A DNA stretch of 52,347 nt from Alteromonadaceae bacterium BrNp21-10 (GTDB lineage: Bacteria > Pseudomonadota > Gammaproteobacteria > Enterobacterales > Alteromonadaceae): contig JAUHQD010000021.1 of the NCBI GenBank assembly GCA_030418115.1, positions 1-52,347 on the forward strand. Reading direction: 5' to 3'. A model generated the notes under the pieces. That model searched no databases. It was not told the origin of the DNA and worked only from the letters and a program-made list of their open reading frames with translations. This document shows, in pieces, positions 18,385 to 26,669 of the stretch (the first letter of the stretch is position 1; each line of letters starts with the position of its first letter). A program made the position numbers and the translations under genes.

Positions 18385-19548
18385 ATGTCGCAACTCACTG
18401 AACAAATACAATTGTTTGAAAAGCTAATTCTCGACCTAGCCATCTCAAAGCTTGATAAACTTATTGAGCTCGGTCACATGCCCGGGGGGCACAATGGTCC
18501 TTATTACGATCCTGAGACCCCTGTTAGAAATACCGCGCATTGGACGACCATATTCGCCTATTGTTACAAAAAAACAGCAGATGAAAAGTACTTAAATGCA
18601 GTAAAAACTTGTGCAAAATATCTGTTAAGTAAAAAAGCTAGGCCGATGGGGGCGACCTTTTATTGTCGCACCAATCCAAAGAAAGACTTTTCAAACGGTA
18701 CTATTGGCCAAGCGTGGGCAATTGAAGGCCTAGTGGCCGCATACAAAGCGACTAAGCAACAAATTTATCTCGAAACTGCCAGAGAGGTTTTCTTGTTGCA
18801 CCCATTCGACGAGAAATATAATTTATGGAAAGTTGTGAATGTGGACGGCAGTATTCGTGAATTTGATATGACATTCAATCACCAACTTTGGTTTGCCGCA
18901 AGTGGCACAATATTACTAGCAGAACTACCAGACCCCGAAATAAAGCGCCAATGCCAATTGTTTTTTGATGCTTTACCTAAGAAGATGTTACGAACCTATA
19001 ATAGCGGACTAATTAAACACGCAGTTCGTAATTCTGAAACCTTAAAAGAAAAGTTAAAAAATATTTTAGATTGGTCAACAAATAAACTGCGGGCGTTGAA
19101 AAGTGGCAAAGACTTAAAGTACAAAGAAAATGGTTATCACCTGTTTAATTTGTACGCGTTTGCAATCGTTAAACAACATTATGGCAATATCGAATTTTTT
19201 AAAATGGATAAATTTCAAAAAGCCTTATCATATTGTTTTTCAACGCCATTACATGACGCATTAGAAAAAGAATGTAGAAGTCGCGATATCAATAAAATGC
19301 CTAAGGTAACAAGCGATAAAATTAATATTTATGGATATTCGTACAATGCACCTGGGTTTGAACTGCCTTATATTGCCAAGGTATTTAATAGTGAGTTGGA
19401 TGATCAATCCGTACTGATATCGCAAGTAATAAAAAATCAACTAGAGTACACTTTTAATCAACAGCAACAGAGTTTTAATTTACAAACCGAAGACCAAGAA
19501 ACACTAAATGCAAGGATTTACGAATACGTTAGAGGATTAGATTATTAA
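18385..19548 (+). CDS. Uncharacterised probable alpha/alpha-toroid protein (lyase, hydrolase or epimerase-like)
   Basis: A 387-residue protein with no signal peptide that I cannot assign to a family with confidence. It shows repeated helix pairs with aromatic and Gly-rich turns: HWTTIFAYCYKKTADEKYL, GTIGQAWAIEGLVAAYKAT and FDMTFNHQLWFAASG. This pattern is typical of (alpha/alpha)6 barrels such as unsaturated glucuronyl hydrolases, C5-epimerase domains and AGE-type epimerases. The GGHNGPYYDPETPVRNTAHW segment may line an active site. Its place between a GT2 gene and a dead sulfotransferase gene suggests a role in modifying or processing an acidic sugar. It could instead be a lyase or a structural relative. 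Confidence 0.5.
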   Translation: MSQLTEQIQLFEKLILDLAISKLDKLIELGHMPGGHNGPYYDPETPVRNTAHWTTIFAYCYKKTADEKYLNAVKTCAKYLLSKKARPMGATFYCRTNPKKDFSNGTIGQAWAIEGLVAAYKATKQQIYLETAREVFLLHPFDEKYNLWKVVNVDGSIREFDMTFNHQLWFAASGTILLAELPDPEIKRQCQLFFDALPKKMLRTYNSGLIKHAVRNSETLKEKLKNILDWSTNKLRALKSGKDLKYKENGYHLFNLYAFAIVKQHYGNIEFFKMDKFQKALSYCFSTPLHDALEKECRSRDINKMPKVTSDKINIYGYSYNAPGFELPYIAKVFNSELDDQSVLISQVIKNQLEYTFNQQQQSFNLQTEDQETLNARIYEYVRGLDY

Positions 19549-19623
19549 TCCTATTATAGTCCTCCAGAATTATTGAATTAATTTATAAAGTAAATGTGAA
19601 GTCACTAAAAGGCAAGCCTCCAA

Positions 19624-20660
19624 TTGATAATAATTAAGTTATTGAATCGCCTAAAATCCATGATCAAAATAGTTTTAATTAAGATTCTAAATATAAATCT
19701 AGTTGTTAATTTTTGGCCATTTAAAAAGCCAGTAATTCTAATGATGTCATATCCACATAGTGGTTCTTCATGGATTGGAGAAGTAATTTCAGAGATGGAA
19801 GGTATTGCTTATCTCAGAGAACCAATAACACAGCCTTATCTCAAAAAAATGAGGGGGGAAGTATACATTAGTTTCACTGAATGATAATTACGATGCACTG
19901 GAAGCTTATCAGAAGTTGTCCAATCTAGCTTTTGCTGGTGCTCCGTCAAATTATTCAGGAGTTACTAAGAGATTGACGCCTTTTTCAATATTTGGCAAAA
20001 AGAAAAAAGTTATTGATTAAAGAAGTTAATCCACTTGCTTTAGGCTTTTTTGTGAGTGAGTATAATCCTCAAGTTTTATTGTTGCTGAGGCCCCCCGCAG
20101 CTGTTACTTTAAGTTTTTACAAAAATGTTGGCTAGAAGCAAATGATACTCAGATACACTCAGATAAGAACAAAGATAAATGATGGGGGTTTGGATATAGT
20201 TACGGTGCTATTTTAAAAAAGCTACTTAACAATTAGTTGGAAGTCATTGTAATGCTCACATTCTTGAGTACAAGGACTTCGCTATTAGCCGCACGTAAAT
20301 TTTAAAGCCTTATTGCTAGAGTTAGATATAAAACTCCCTCAAAATTATAACGCAATAATAAATATTGTTTCTCTGAATCTGAGGTTAAAAACGCGTTTCA
20401 AACAGAAAGAAATTCTAACGACATGGCGTATAAATGGAAGAAGAAACTAAGTGAAAAGGATGTTGATAGTATTAGGTTAGGGTATTTGGAATCAGGCTTA
20501 ACTTATTACAAAGAAAGCGAATGTTGGAAGCTATGAGAGATATTGGATCTTGTTTAAAAATAAGAATAAAAATTTACAGCCATATTATATGAGAGCTGGT
20601 TTTATTCCCTCCAAGTCAAACTATCCAAATTTATATTTTGAGAGAAATAGATGTCACTAA
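19624..20660 (+). pseudogene. Sulfotransferase pseudogene, multiply frameshifted
   Basis: Pieces of one sulfotransferase lie in order but in different frames. The first frame keeps the PAPS loop MMSYPHSGSSWIGEVI and stops at 19884. The second (about 19871-20020) reads VSLNDNYDALEAYQKLSN. The third (about 20001-20135) has IKEVNPLALGFF and LLRPPAAVTLSFYK, the 3'-phosphate site with RPP in place of RHP. Later pieces read ILEYKDFAISRT, KALLLELDIKLPQNYN and NDMAYKWKKKLSEKDVDS. The final piece ends at 20660 and overlaps the flippase start at 20651, so the intact gene was probably coupled to that flippase. It is too damaged to encode an enzyme. Confidence 0.85.
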
Positions 20661-22093
20661 AACGAAAAGCAATGACCGGCGCTTTGTGGAACTTTTCAGC
20701 TAGTGGCTTTAGCCAGATTATTAATTTTGCCATTTATGTGTTTTTAGCAAGGCTTGTCGATGTTGAAGGCTTTGGATTAGTTGCGTTTGCATTTTTAATA
20801 ATTGAGTTCTGTTCAATTTTCGTTACAACCGGTATTAATCAAAATTTAATACAAAAAGAAAAGTGGTGCAATGAGTTTGCATCTAGTGCGTTTTGGTTTC
20901 TGATTCTCCTTTCAATTGGGATATCGTTGTTCTTATTATTGGTAATATCTCCAATTACATACTTCTTTTATTCGCTAGAAGCTGCTAATTTAATTTGTGC
21001 TCTATCTATAGTTCCCATTATTAATGGCATTAGAATGGTTCATAATGGGAAATTGCAGCGTAATTTCGAAAATAAAAAACTGGCAGTTTTTGACTCTAGT
21101 GGCGTATTCATCGGCGGGGGATTGGCATTGCTCCTTGCGTTTAATGACTTTGGTGCTTGGTCAATCGCTATTGGCAGAATATGTCAGAGTATATTTTCAA
21201 CTTTTCTTACTGTTATAGGTTCTGGATTTAGGCCGAAAAGAAGCATTAAGTTAAACCATGTAAAAGCGCTGGTTGCATTTGGTGTGCCATTATTAAATAT
21301 GGCAATAATGCGTTTTTTCGCTAATAAGACAATGGGTTTAGTCGTCGCATTGGTCATAGGTCCAGCTGCTTTTGCATTTGTTGCCGTTGCGAATAGAGGT
21401 CTGGATATTATCGGCAGTTTGACAATGCAATCACTTAATAAAATGGTTTTACCCACTCTTTCTAGGGTAGGTAAACTAGAGGTGCCAAGCGCTTATTATA
21501 GAATTACAAGTCTCACTGCTTTTCTAATTACTCCCATTTATTTCGGTTTGGGTGCAGTTGCGGAACCTTTAGTGTCGTTAACCTTTGGAGATAAATGGGC
21601 TGACAGCGCTATATTAATAACTATATCATCGACATTCGCACTTCCGATGGTCATGGGTTGGTATATTCCAAATGTTTTAGTTTCTCAAGGTTTTACTAAG
21701 GCTGCGTTCAAGGTTAGCTTAATTAATTTGTCGTTCAACGTAATATTGCCAATAGCAGCTTCTTTCTTTGGGTTAAAGGCTATTGTATTTTCTGCAGTGT
21801 TGGCAGTGTATATAAGCTTTCCTTTAAGATTTAAAATACTGAGTGCCTATACTAATATATCGTTGTTTCAATCTATCAAAAGAACATTGCCGTTCTCATT
21901 ATCATCTGTGGCAATGTCCGTTTCTTTACTGACTTTAATCCATGGCGGAGTATTGGAAGGTTATAGTTCATTTATTCAACTAGCAATTCTAGTACCCACA
22001 GGGACTATCATTTATATTGTCTTATTACTTCTACTCTTTAAAAAAGACACTTTTATAGCTATTAGAGAGTTAAAAAGTATTAGAGGACATTAG
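20651..22093 (+). CDS. Oligosaccharide flippase (Wzx/PST family), second of three
   Basis: A 480-residue polytopic membrane protein starting MSLKRKAMTGALWNFSASGF and ARLVDVEGFGLVAFAFLIIEF, typical of the lipopolysaccharide flippase (MVF/PST) group. About twelve hydrophobic segments follow. It should translocate lipid-linked oligosaccharide. Its start overlaps the end of the sulfotransferase pseudogene, and its end overlaps the convergent sulfotransferase gene by 24 bases. No terminator lies in that overlap. It ends the plus-strand accessory block. Confidence 0.88.
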   Translation: MSLKRKAMTGALWNFSASGFSQIINFAIYVFLARLVDVEGFGLVAFAFLIIEFCSIFVTTGINQNLIQKEKWCNEFASSAFWFLILLSIGISLFLLLVISPITYFFYSLEAANLICALSIVPIINGIRMVHNGKLQRNFENKKLAVFDSSGVFIGGGLALLLAFNDFGAWSIAIGRICQSIFSTFLTVIGSGFRPKRSIKLNHVKALVAFGVPLLNMAIMRFFANKTMGLVVALVIGPAAFAFVAVANRGLDIIGSLTMQSLNKMVLPTLSRVGKLEVPSAYYRITSLTAFLITPIYFGLGAVAEPLVSLTFGDKWADSAILITISSTFALPMVMGWYIPNVLVSQGFTKAAFKVSLINLSFNVILPIAASFFGLKAIVFSAVLAVYISFPLRFKILSAYTNISLFQSIKRTLPFSLSSVAMSVSLLTLIHGGVLEGYSSFIQLAILVPTGTIIYIVLLLLLFKKDTFIAIRELKSIRGH

Positions 22094-23059
22094 GTTAACC
22101 AGATGCTCAGTGTTAGGCATATCATTATCAGGATATAACTCATGCAAACCAAATGCGTAAAGTATTTCATTAGATAATTTTAGTTGCTCCTCAGAAATAT
22201 ACTCACGCCAAGAGTTTAATGGGCTTTTGTTATTAACTATTGAACTGTGTTTTGATGATACTCGTGATTCACGCGTTATAACATCTTTAGGCAGAACACT
22301 TTGATATTTAAGTCCCAGTAAGTCATGAATTTGCTTTATTTCATTGTTAGGTTCTGTATAGATATTTTCGTAAAATACAGGTAATACTTCATCGATAGTA
22401 AATTGTCTGATCATTACTTTATGTAAAACACTCCATATCAGTACTTGATTTACCACAAAATCATTTTTTTTTGAAAATGATTGGATTACATTTTTATATG
22501 GTTGGAGATGGTCTTTCACTAAGTCGCGATTGTTCAAAAACTCTAAAGGATCGTTTTGCCAAAACCAATGTCGGGTGTTTAGTTTTGAACTTGCTACTGC
22601 TAATGGATTACGAATTAGTAAAAGTATTTTAATATCTGTTTGCTGCATTAAAGCCCATTTCGCAAACAAACTCGCGAATACATCTTTGACTAGTATACCT
22701 TTAAAGAAGAGTGATGAATTATCCTTATCTATCCAGTCGCTGGAAAGTTTGCCATTAAAAACCATTTCTACAAACTTATAGAGTGCTAGATTTTCTTTAG
22801 CGGGTCTCATGTACATGTTTATATCAAAATCTTTGGCTTGGTAAACATTGGCTGGATGAAATGGTTCAAATAATTCTCTATAGTATTTATGCGAGTTTAA
22901 TAGGGAGGACAACCAGGTAGTACCGCTTCTTCCATCTCCAATGATCCAAATTTTTTCTTTATAATTGCTAGTTACATTAATTCTTACCGCTATTTTTTGT
23001 TTGAGCCTTTTAAATGCTGTTGTTTTTTTATGTTTGGCAACGTATGTGTGTTTTTTCAA
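22070..23059 (-). CDS. Sulfotransferase
   Basis: A 329-residue PAPS-dependent sulfotransferase with intact signature sites. The 5'-phosphosulfate loop is GDGRSGTTWLSSLLNSHK (residues ~41-58), followed by LFEPFHP. The 3'-phosphate site is LLLIRNPLAVASSKL. It likely adds sulfate to the polysaccharide repeat. The start overlaps the GT2 stop by four bases (ATGA), so it is the last gene of the 26501-22070 minus-strand operon. The 3' end overlaps the convergent flippase gene by 24 bases. It is not obviously a close paralogue of the 9617 protein. Confidence 0.87.
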   Translation of the reverse strand: MKKHTYVAKHKKTTAFKRLKQKIAVRINVTSNYKEKIWIIGDGRSGTTWLSSLLNSHKYYRELFEPFHPANVYQAKDFDINMYMRPAKENLALYKFVEMVFNGKLSSDWIDKDNSSLFFKGILVKDVFASLFAKWALMQQTDIKILLLIRNPLAVASSKLNTRHWFWQNDPLEFLNNRDLVKDHLQPYKNVIQSFSKKNDFVVNQVLIWSVLHKVMIRQFTIDEVLPVFYENIYTEPNNEIKQIHDLLGLKYQSVLPKDVITRESRVSSKHSSIVNNKSPLNSWREYISEEQLKLSNEILYAFGLHELYPDNDMPNTEHLVNLMSSNTF

Positions 23060-23997
23060 CGTAGATTACTTCTAATGTCGGATGCTTTGTTTCTTTTACG
23101 AATTTTAACTCTCATAGTCCGTGCGCATAACCTTAAAATTACTAAGGTTGATAACTTTCTTTCGCTTAAGCTAGCTAATATGATTTTTAGCATGGCTATT
23201 ATGGTTGCAAAGTATGTAAGCATGAGTTGATTGTGATTAAATAGGTTGTCTATATTTTCTATATTTGCTAAACGGTTAGAATCCAAATAGTTATTTTTAA
23301 TAGCGTTAACAGAGCTCTCTCTTTGTACTTTCATATTAAGGCTAGAGACACTTTTTGCATGAACGCGATACTTAAATAGAGACTGTTCAATTTTTACTGC
23401 TTTATGTTCTTTGATTATTCGGCACCAAAGCTCAAAGTCTTCTGCATGTATATATTTTTTATCATAATAAATCTTATCTTTAGGTATTACTGCCGTATTG
23501 AGCATTACTGTAGGATGCGCAATTGGATTTCCAAATAATAGCTCTTCTTTGCAAATGAAATATGTATTACTTACAGTGTTTTCACCTATTTTTACCCCAT
23601 TAGAATCGATTTTGGTAAGTGACAGACAGCATAGTGCTACGTTCGGATTTGAGTTGAAGAATAATAATTGTTTTTCAAGTCTCAATGGACTGGATATGTC
23701 ATCTGCGTCCATTCTAGCAATTAAACGCCCCTTACTTAATTTTATCCCTTCGTTTAAGGTTTCTATTAGCCCTCTATTTTCTCGAGATATGAGTACAACT
23801 CTAGAGTCTTTAAACTGTTTTAACAACACAAGTGATTTATCAGTAGAACCATCATCTATTATTATTAGTTCAAAACGAGTTTCCGTTTGGTCTAAAATAC
23901 TTTTTACTGCTTCAGTGACATACAGCTCACAGTTATATACAGGAAGAATGATTGAAATCAGGACTTGATTAGCTGATGTGGAAATTCTGTCTATCAT
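23056..23997 (-). CDS. Glycosyltransferase family 2
   Basis: A 313-residue GT2 with ISIILPVYNCELYVTEAVKS, LIIIDDGSTDKS, NRGLIETLNEGI and the metal site ARMDADDISSP near residue 95. The next segments, FGNPIAHPTVMLN and HAEDFELWCRI, are characteristic of GT2 proteins that act on capsule and O-antigen sugars. A hydrophobic stretch near the C-terminus may help membrane contact. It overlaps the sulfotransferase start, so both are translated from one message. The donor sugar is unknown. Confidence 0.88.
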   Translation of the reverse strand: MIDRISTSANQVLISIILPVYNCELYVTEAVKSILDQTETRFELIIIDDGSTDKSLVLLKQFKDSRVVLISRENRGLIETLNEGIKLSKGRLIARMDADDISSPLRLEKQLLFFNSNPNVALCCLSLTKIDSNGVKIGENTVSNTYFICKEELLFGNPIAHPTVMLNTAVIPKDKIYYDKKYIHAEDFELWCRIIKEHKAVKIEQSLFKYRVHAKSVSSLNMKVQRESSVNAIKNNYLDSNRLANIENIDNLFNHNQLMLTYFATIIAMLKIILASLSERKLSTLVILRLCARTMRVKIRKRNKASDIRSNLR

Positions 23998-24015
23998 TAT
24001 TTTTAATACTCCTCA

Positions 24016-24969
24016 TTAGCCTCTAAATCCCAATATACTCTTGGAAAAGAATTTGAAGGATCTTGGGGCATCAATAAAGTAGCCTTTCAAAAAGTATTCT
24101 TTTACTGCCATTAAACGCCAATAGAGTGCGTTTTTACTATTATCCTTAGTTTCGATTTTATATGACGTTTGTACAACCTTTTTTAGTGTTCTTAACTGAT
24201 AGCTTCTGAGCGATTTAAGTGTGATTTTATCTGAAGTGTTTGTCTTTTTAAGCTCTTCGTAAACAGTCCAAAAACCGAGAAGATGCTTCAAACTTTTTAC
24301 TTCAGTCATTATAGAATTGTTACGAACTCTTCTTAAATAAACAACCAAAGGATATATAGAGACTCTCTTTAGTTTTTGGCTTAACAAAAGCTGTGTGGTG
24401 AATAAATTATCTTCGTGATATATGTTGGGATAAAATTGAATGTCAGACATAGCGCTTTGGCGGAAAATATACATACAAGCTGATGTATTGTATTTTTGTA
24501 ACCTGATCATTTCATTAAATAGTTCTGTTCCTGAAAACACTCCCAATAAACTCGGCCTTTCGTAGTCAAAATTAATTAATCGGTACTTTTCTTTCTCGCC
24601 ATCGTAAAATACTTTGCCGTTAAACATACAGCAATCTAAATTCTCATCTTTTAGATGTTTTGCAATGGGGCCTAAAGAGTTTCTTTCTAACACATCGTCA
24701 CTATCAACAAACATAACATAATCATTAGATGCTATTTTAAGTCCTCGGTTACGCGCAATAGATAATCCCCCATTTTCAAAACTTGCAACAGTTAAGCGGC
24801 AATCTTCTGCGGCGATATTATTTACTATCTCTAGTGAGTCATCGGTAGAACCATCGTTAATTGCAATTAACTCAAGATCAACATTAGGCTGCTCTAATAT
24901 TGACTCTAAACATTCTTTCAAATAGCTTGAGGAATTAAAGAATGGAACTATGATGCTAATTTTAAGCAA
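24016..24969 (-). CDS. Glycosyltransferase family 2
   Basis: A 317-residue GT2 with ISIIVPFFNSSSYLKECLES, LIAINDGSTDDS, NGGLSIARNRGL and the metal-binding VMFVDSDDVLE near residue 86. The YHEDNLFTTQLLL loop carries the acceptor-side ED motif. Such proteins add hexoses or amino sugars to capsule repeats. It lies 18 bases upstream of the next GT2 and eight bases after a broken rfbB-like fragment, so its original operon probably lost genes at its 5' side. Confidence 0.88.
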   Translation of the reverse strand: MLKISIIVPFFNSSSYLKECLESILEQPNVDLELIAINDGSTDDSLEIVNNIAAEDCRLTVASFENGGLSIARNRGLKIASNDYVMFVDSDDVLERNSLGPIAKHLKDENLDCCMFNGKVFYDGEKEKYRLINFDYERPSLLGVFSGTELFNEMIRLQKYNTSACMYIFRQSAMSDIQFYPNIYHEDNLFTTQLLLSQKLKRVSIYPLVVYLRRVRNNSIMTEVKSLKHLLGFWTVYEELKKTNTSDKITLKSLRSYQLRTLKKVVQTSYKIETKDNSKNALYWRLMAVKEYFLKGYFIDAPRSFKFFSKSILGFRG

Positions 24970-24977
24970 TTTATTTC

Positions 24978-25151
24978 CTATTGTTGCGGGTGAAATACTG
25001 ATAAGTTTAAACGCATATCTTTACCATAGCGCAAAGTTAGCAAACCAATTATTGTCATCCTAATAAATGTATATCGCTGGGTGTTGTTGAGCAACTCCCT
25101 GACAACCGCTGAACCAATAAAACCTGCGCCGCCAGTTACCAAAAATGTCAT
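24978..25151 (-). pseudogene. Truncated dTDP-glucose 4,6-dehydratase-like N-terminus (rfbB remnant)
   Basis: Residues 1-25 (MTFLVTGGAGFIGSAVVREL and the following NNTQ) match the start of RfbB/RmlB, including the GGAGFIG dinucleotide-binding loop. After RYTF the reading changes to an unrelated tail ending LSVFHPQQ, and the frame stops at 57 residues, against about 350 in the intact enzyme. GGA stands upstream of the ATG at 25151. This looks like a deletion scar from a lost dTDP-sugar operon; no other rml genes are visible. A functional micro-protein is unlikely. Confidence 0.7.
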
Positions 25152-25385
25152 GTTTTCCACTACAATGTTGTCCTTCTGAAATGTGGACTACTCTTCCATT
25201 TGGAAGATATATGAATTTAGTTGAATGCCCTAATGCATTAACTTAGCATGTTGGCGTTATCAGCGAATTACATGCCAATCAGCTCTGTAATTACTTTAAA
25301 CTTTTTAATACCAAAACTCACTTTTTTATTTTATGAAATAGTAAAATTTAAGCCTTAGGAAATCAGTGGCTATTCAGTTTACTGT
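25152..25385. other. Non-coding gap upstream of the rfbB remnant
   Basis: A 234-base AT-rich stretch between the acyltransferase gene and the rfbB scar. I see no convincing reading frame, strong terminator or clear promoter. It may hold degraded coding sequence or a promoter for the downstream glycosyltransferase genes. Confidence 0.4.
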
Positions 25386-26501
25386 TTATGAATTAGATAG
25401 TCGTTTACCTAGCTTCATTGAAGGCTTTTCAACCATTAAAAATGCCCATTTTGAAAATAAATAACTCGATATAAAGGAAAAAGAGAAAATAAACAGCAGC
25501 TTAGGTGTGTCACCATATATTTCGAAGTGTAATACCAGTAAAACTGCGAGTCCTATAAAAAGCATGTGATACAAATATATGCTGTACGATATTTCGCCTA
25601 CATTAAATATAAACCTTGATAGCCAGTTGCTCTTTTTTATAGGTTTTGTAATTAATGCAATAAAGACAGAGATTAGCGCTAAAGCACCAAACATATTCCA
25701 CTTATTTGAGAAAAATAAAATTTGTTCTGGCACTTGCACTATATCGTTTCTAATTAGGCCTGCAATTAAAGACACAATTAAAAATAAGAATAATGACAAT
25801 ATTAATGGCAGTCTAATATTGATGTTTAAGTATATTTTGGCTAACAGCACACCACCAAAAAAGGTAAATGCCATTTGAAAAACATCCAACCTATCCACAA
25901 TAATTAACTTATTTGCATAGACTAAATACAATAACGCACTAATTAATACTGGATATATAAACGCCGGTTTAAATTTCATTAGAATCATGACTAGGGGCAG
26001 CATTAAATAATACTGAAACTCAACAGGCAATGACCAATAAGGGTATATAAACAATCCTTTAGGGCCCGTTAAATTGAATGTTAAAGATAAGTAGTGAAGA
26101 ACATCAACTAGGGAATATTCTTTAAAAAATTGCGCCGCCACCCAAAACGTAGGCTCCGACGTATACAATTCTTTAAATACTTCAATAAATAATAAATACA
26201 CGATTAGCGACACTGCAAAAGGGGGCCAAATCCTAAAAAAACGCTTAGCGTAAAACCCCCCTATTGAACCAATAGAGTTAACTTTACTTCTATTACTAAT
26301 AAATAATGTGCAGCCACTAAGTGCAAAAAATAAATACACTCCGAATGTACCAAGATCGAGTAATTTTATTGGGAAAAAGTAACTTGGCTCATCTGTTATT
26401 GCGTATTGGGTCTCTGCTACTTTATAGCAATGTGAAATCAATACAAATATCGCTGCTATAGCCCTTAACCAAGTAAGCGAATCCAAATGGCGTCTATTCA
26501 T
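25386..26501 (-). CDS. Acyltransferase-3 family membrane protein
   Basis: A 371-residue integral membrane acyltransferase of the OafA/NodX family without an SGNH domain. The N-terminus has LDSLTWLRAIAAIFVLISH, where the R and the final H match the family's catalytic region. Next come GTFGVYLFFALSGCTLF and YPYWSLPVEFQYYLMLPL, which supply the second and third family blocks. About ten membrane helices are visible. It probably O-acylates the polysaccharide or its lipid-linked unit. It reads away from the large membrane protein gene at 26670, from which it is separated by an inverted-repeat region. Confidence 0.88.
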   Translation of the reverse strand: MNRRHLDSLTWLRAIAAIFVLISHCYKVAETQYAITDEPSYFFPIKLLDLGTFGVYLFFALSGCTLFISNRSKVNSIGSIGGFYAKRFFRIWPPFAVSLIVYLLFIEVFKELYTSEPTFWVAAQFFKEYSLVDVLHYLSLTFNLTGPKGLFIYPYWSLPVEFQYYLMLPLVMILMKFKPAFIYPVLISALLYLVYANKLIIVDRLDVFQMAFTFFGGVLLAKIYLNINIRLPLILSLFLFLIVSLIAGLIRNDIVQVPEQILFFSNKWNMFGALALISVFIALITKPIKKSNWLSRFIFNVGEISYSIYLYHMLFIGLAVLLVLHFEIYGDTPKLLFIFSFSFISSYLFSKWAFLMVEKPSMKLGKRLSNS

Positions 26502-26538
26502 AATTTCTCTTTATTCATGTTGGGAAATCAACGTTAGA

Positions 26539-26573
26539 TAATCTGATGTAATCTTAATGCTTACATCAGATTA
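26539..26573. repeat. 13-bp inverted repeat in a divergent promoter region
   Basis: TAATCTGATGTAA (26539-26551) and TTACATCAGATTA (26561-26573) are perfect inverted arms around nine bases. The repeat lies 37 bases upstream of the acyltransferase start and about 95 upstream of the membrane protein start. It has no T-run on either side and is AT-rich, so a dyad operator bound by a dimeric regulator fits better than a terminator. This is an inference from shape and location. Confidence 0.5.
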
Positions 26574-26669
26574 AATTCAAATCCCTTTGAAACCAATAAT
26601 TTAATGGTAAACAACTCTGCTGCACTAATATACAATCTTTAGTGAATTTTTACCGAATATAGTGTGTGT

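Noticed and set aside
23498-23968. A 156-codon plus-strand frame.
   Set aside because: It lies entirely opposite a GT2 gene with clear motifs and has no recognisable domain or ribosome binding site.
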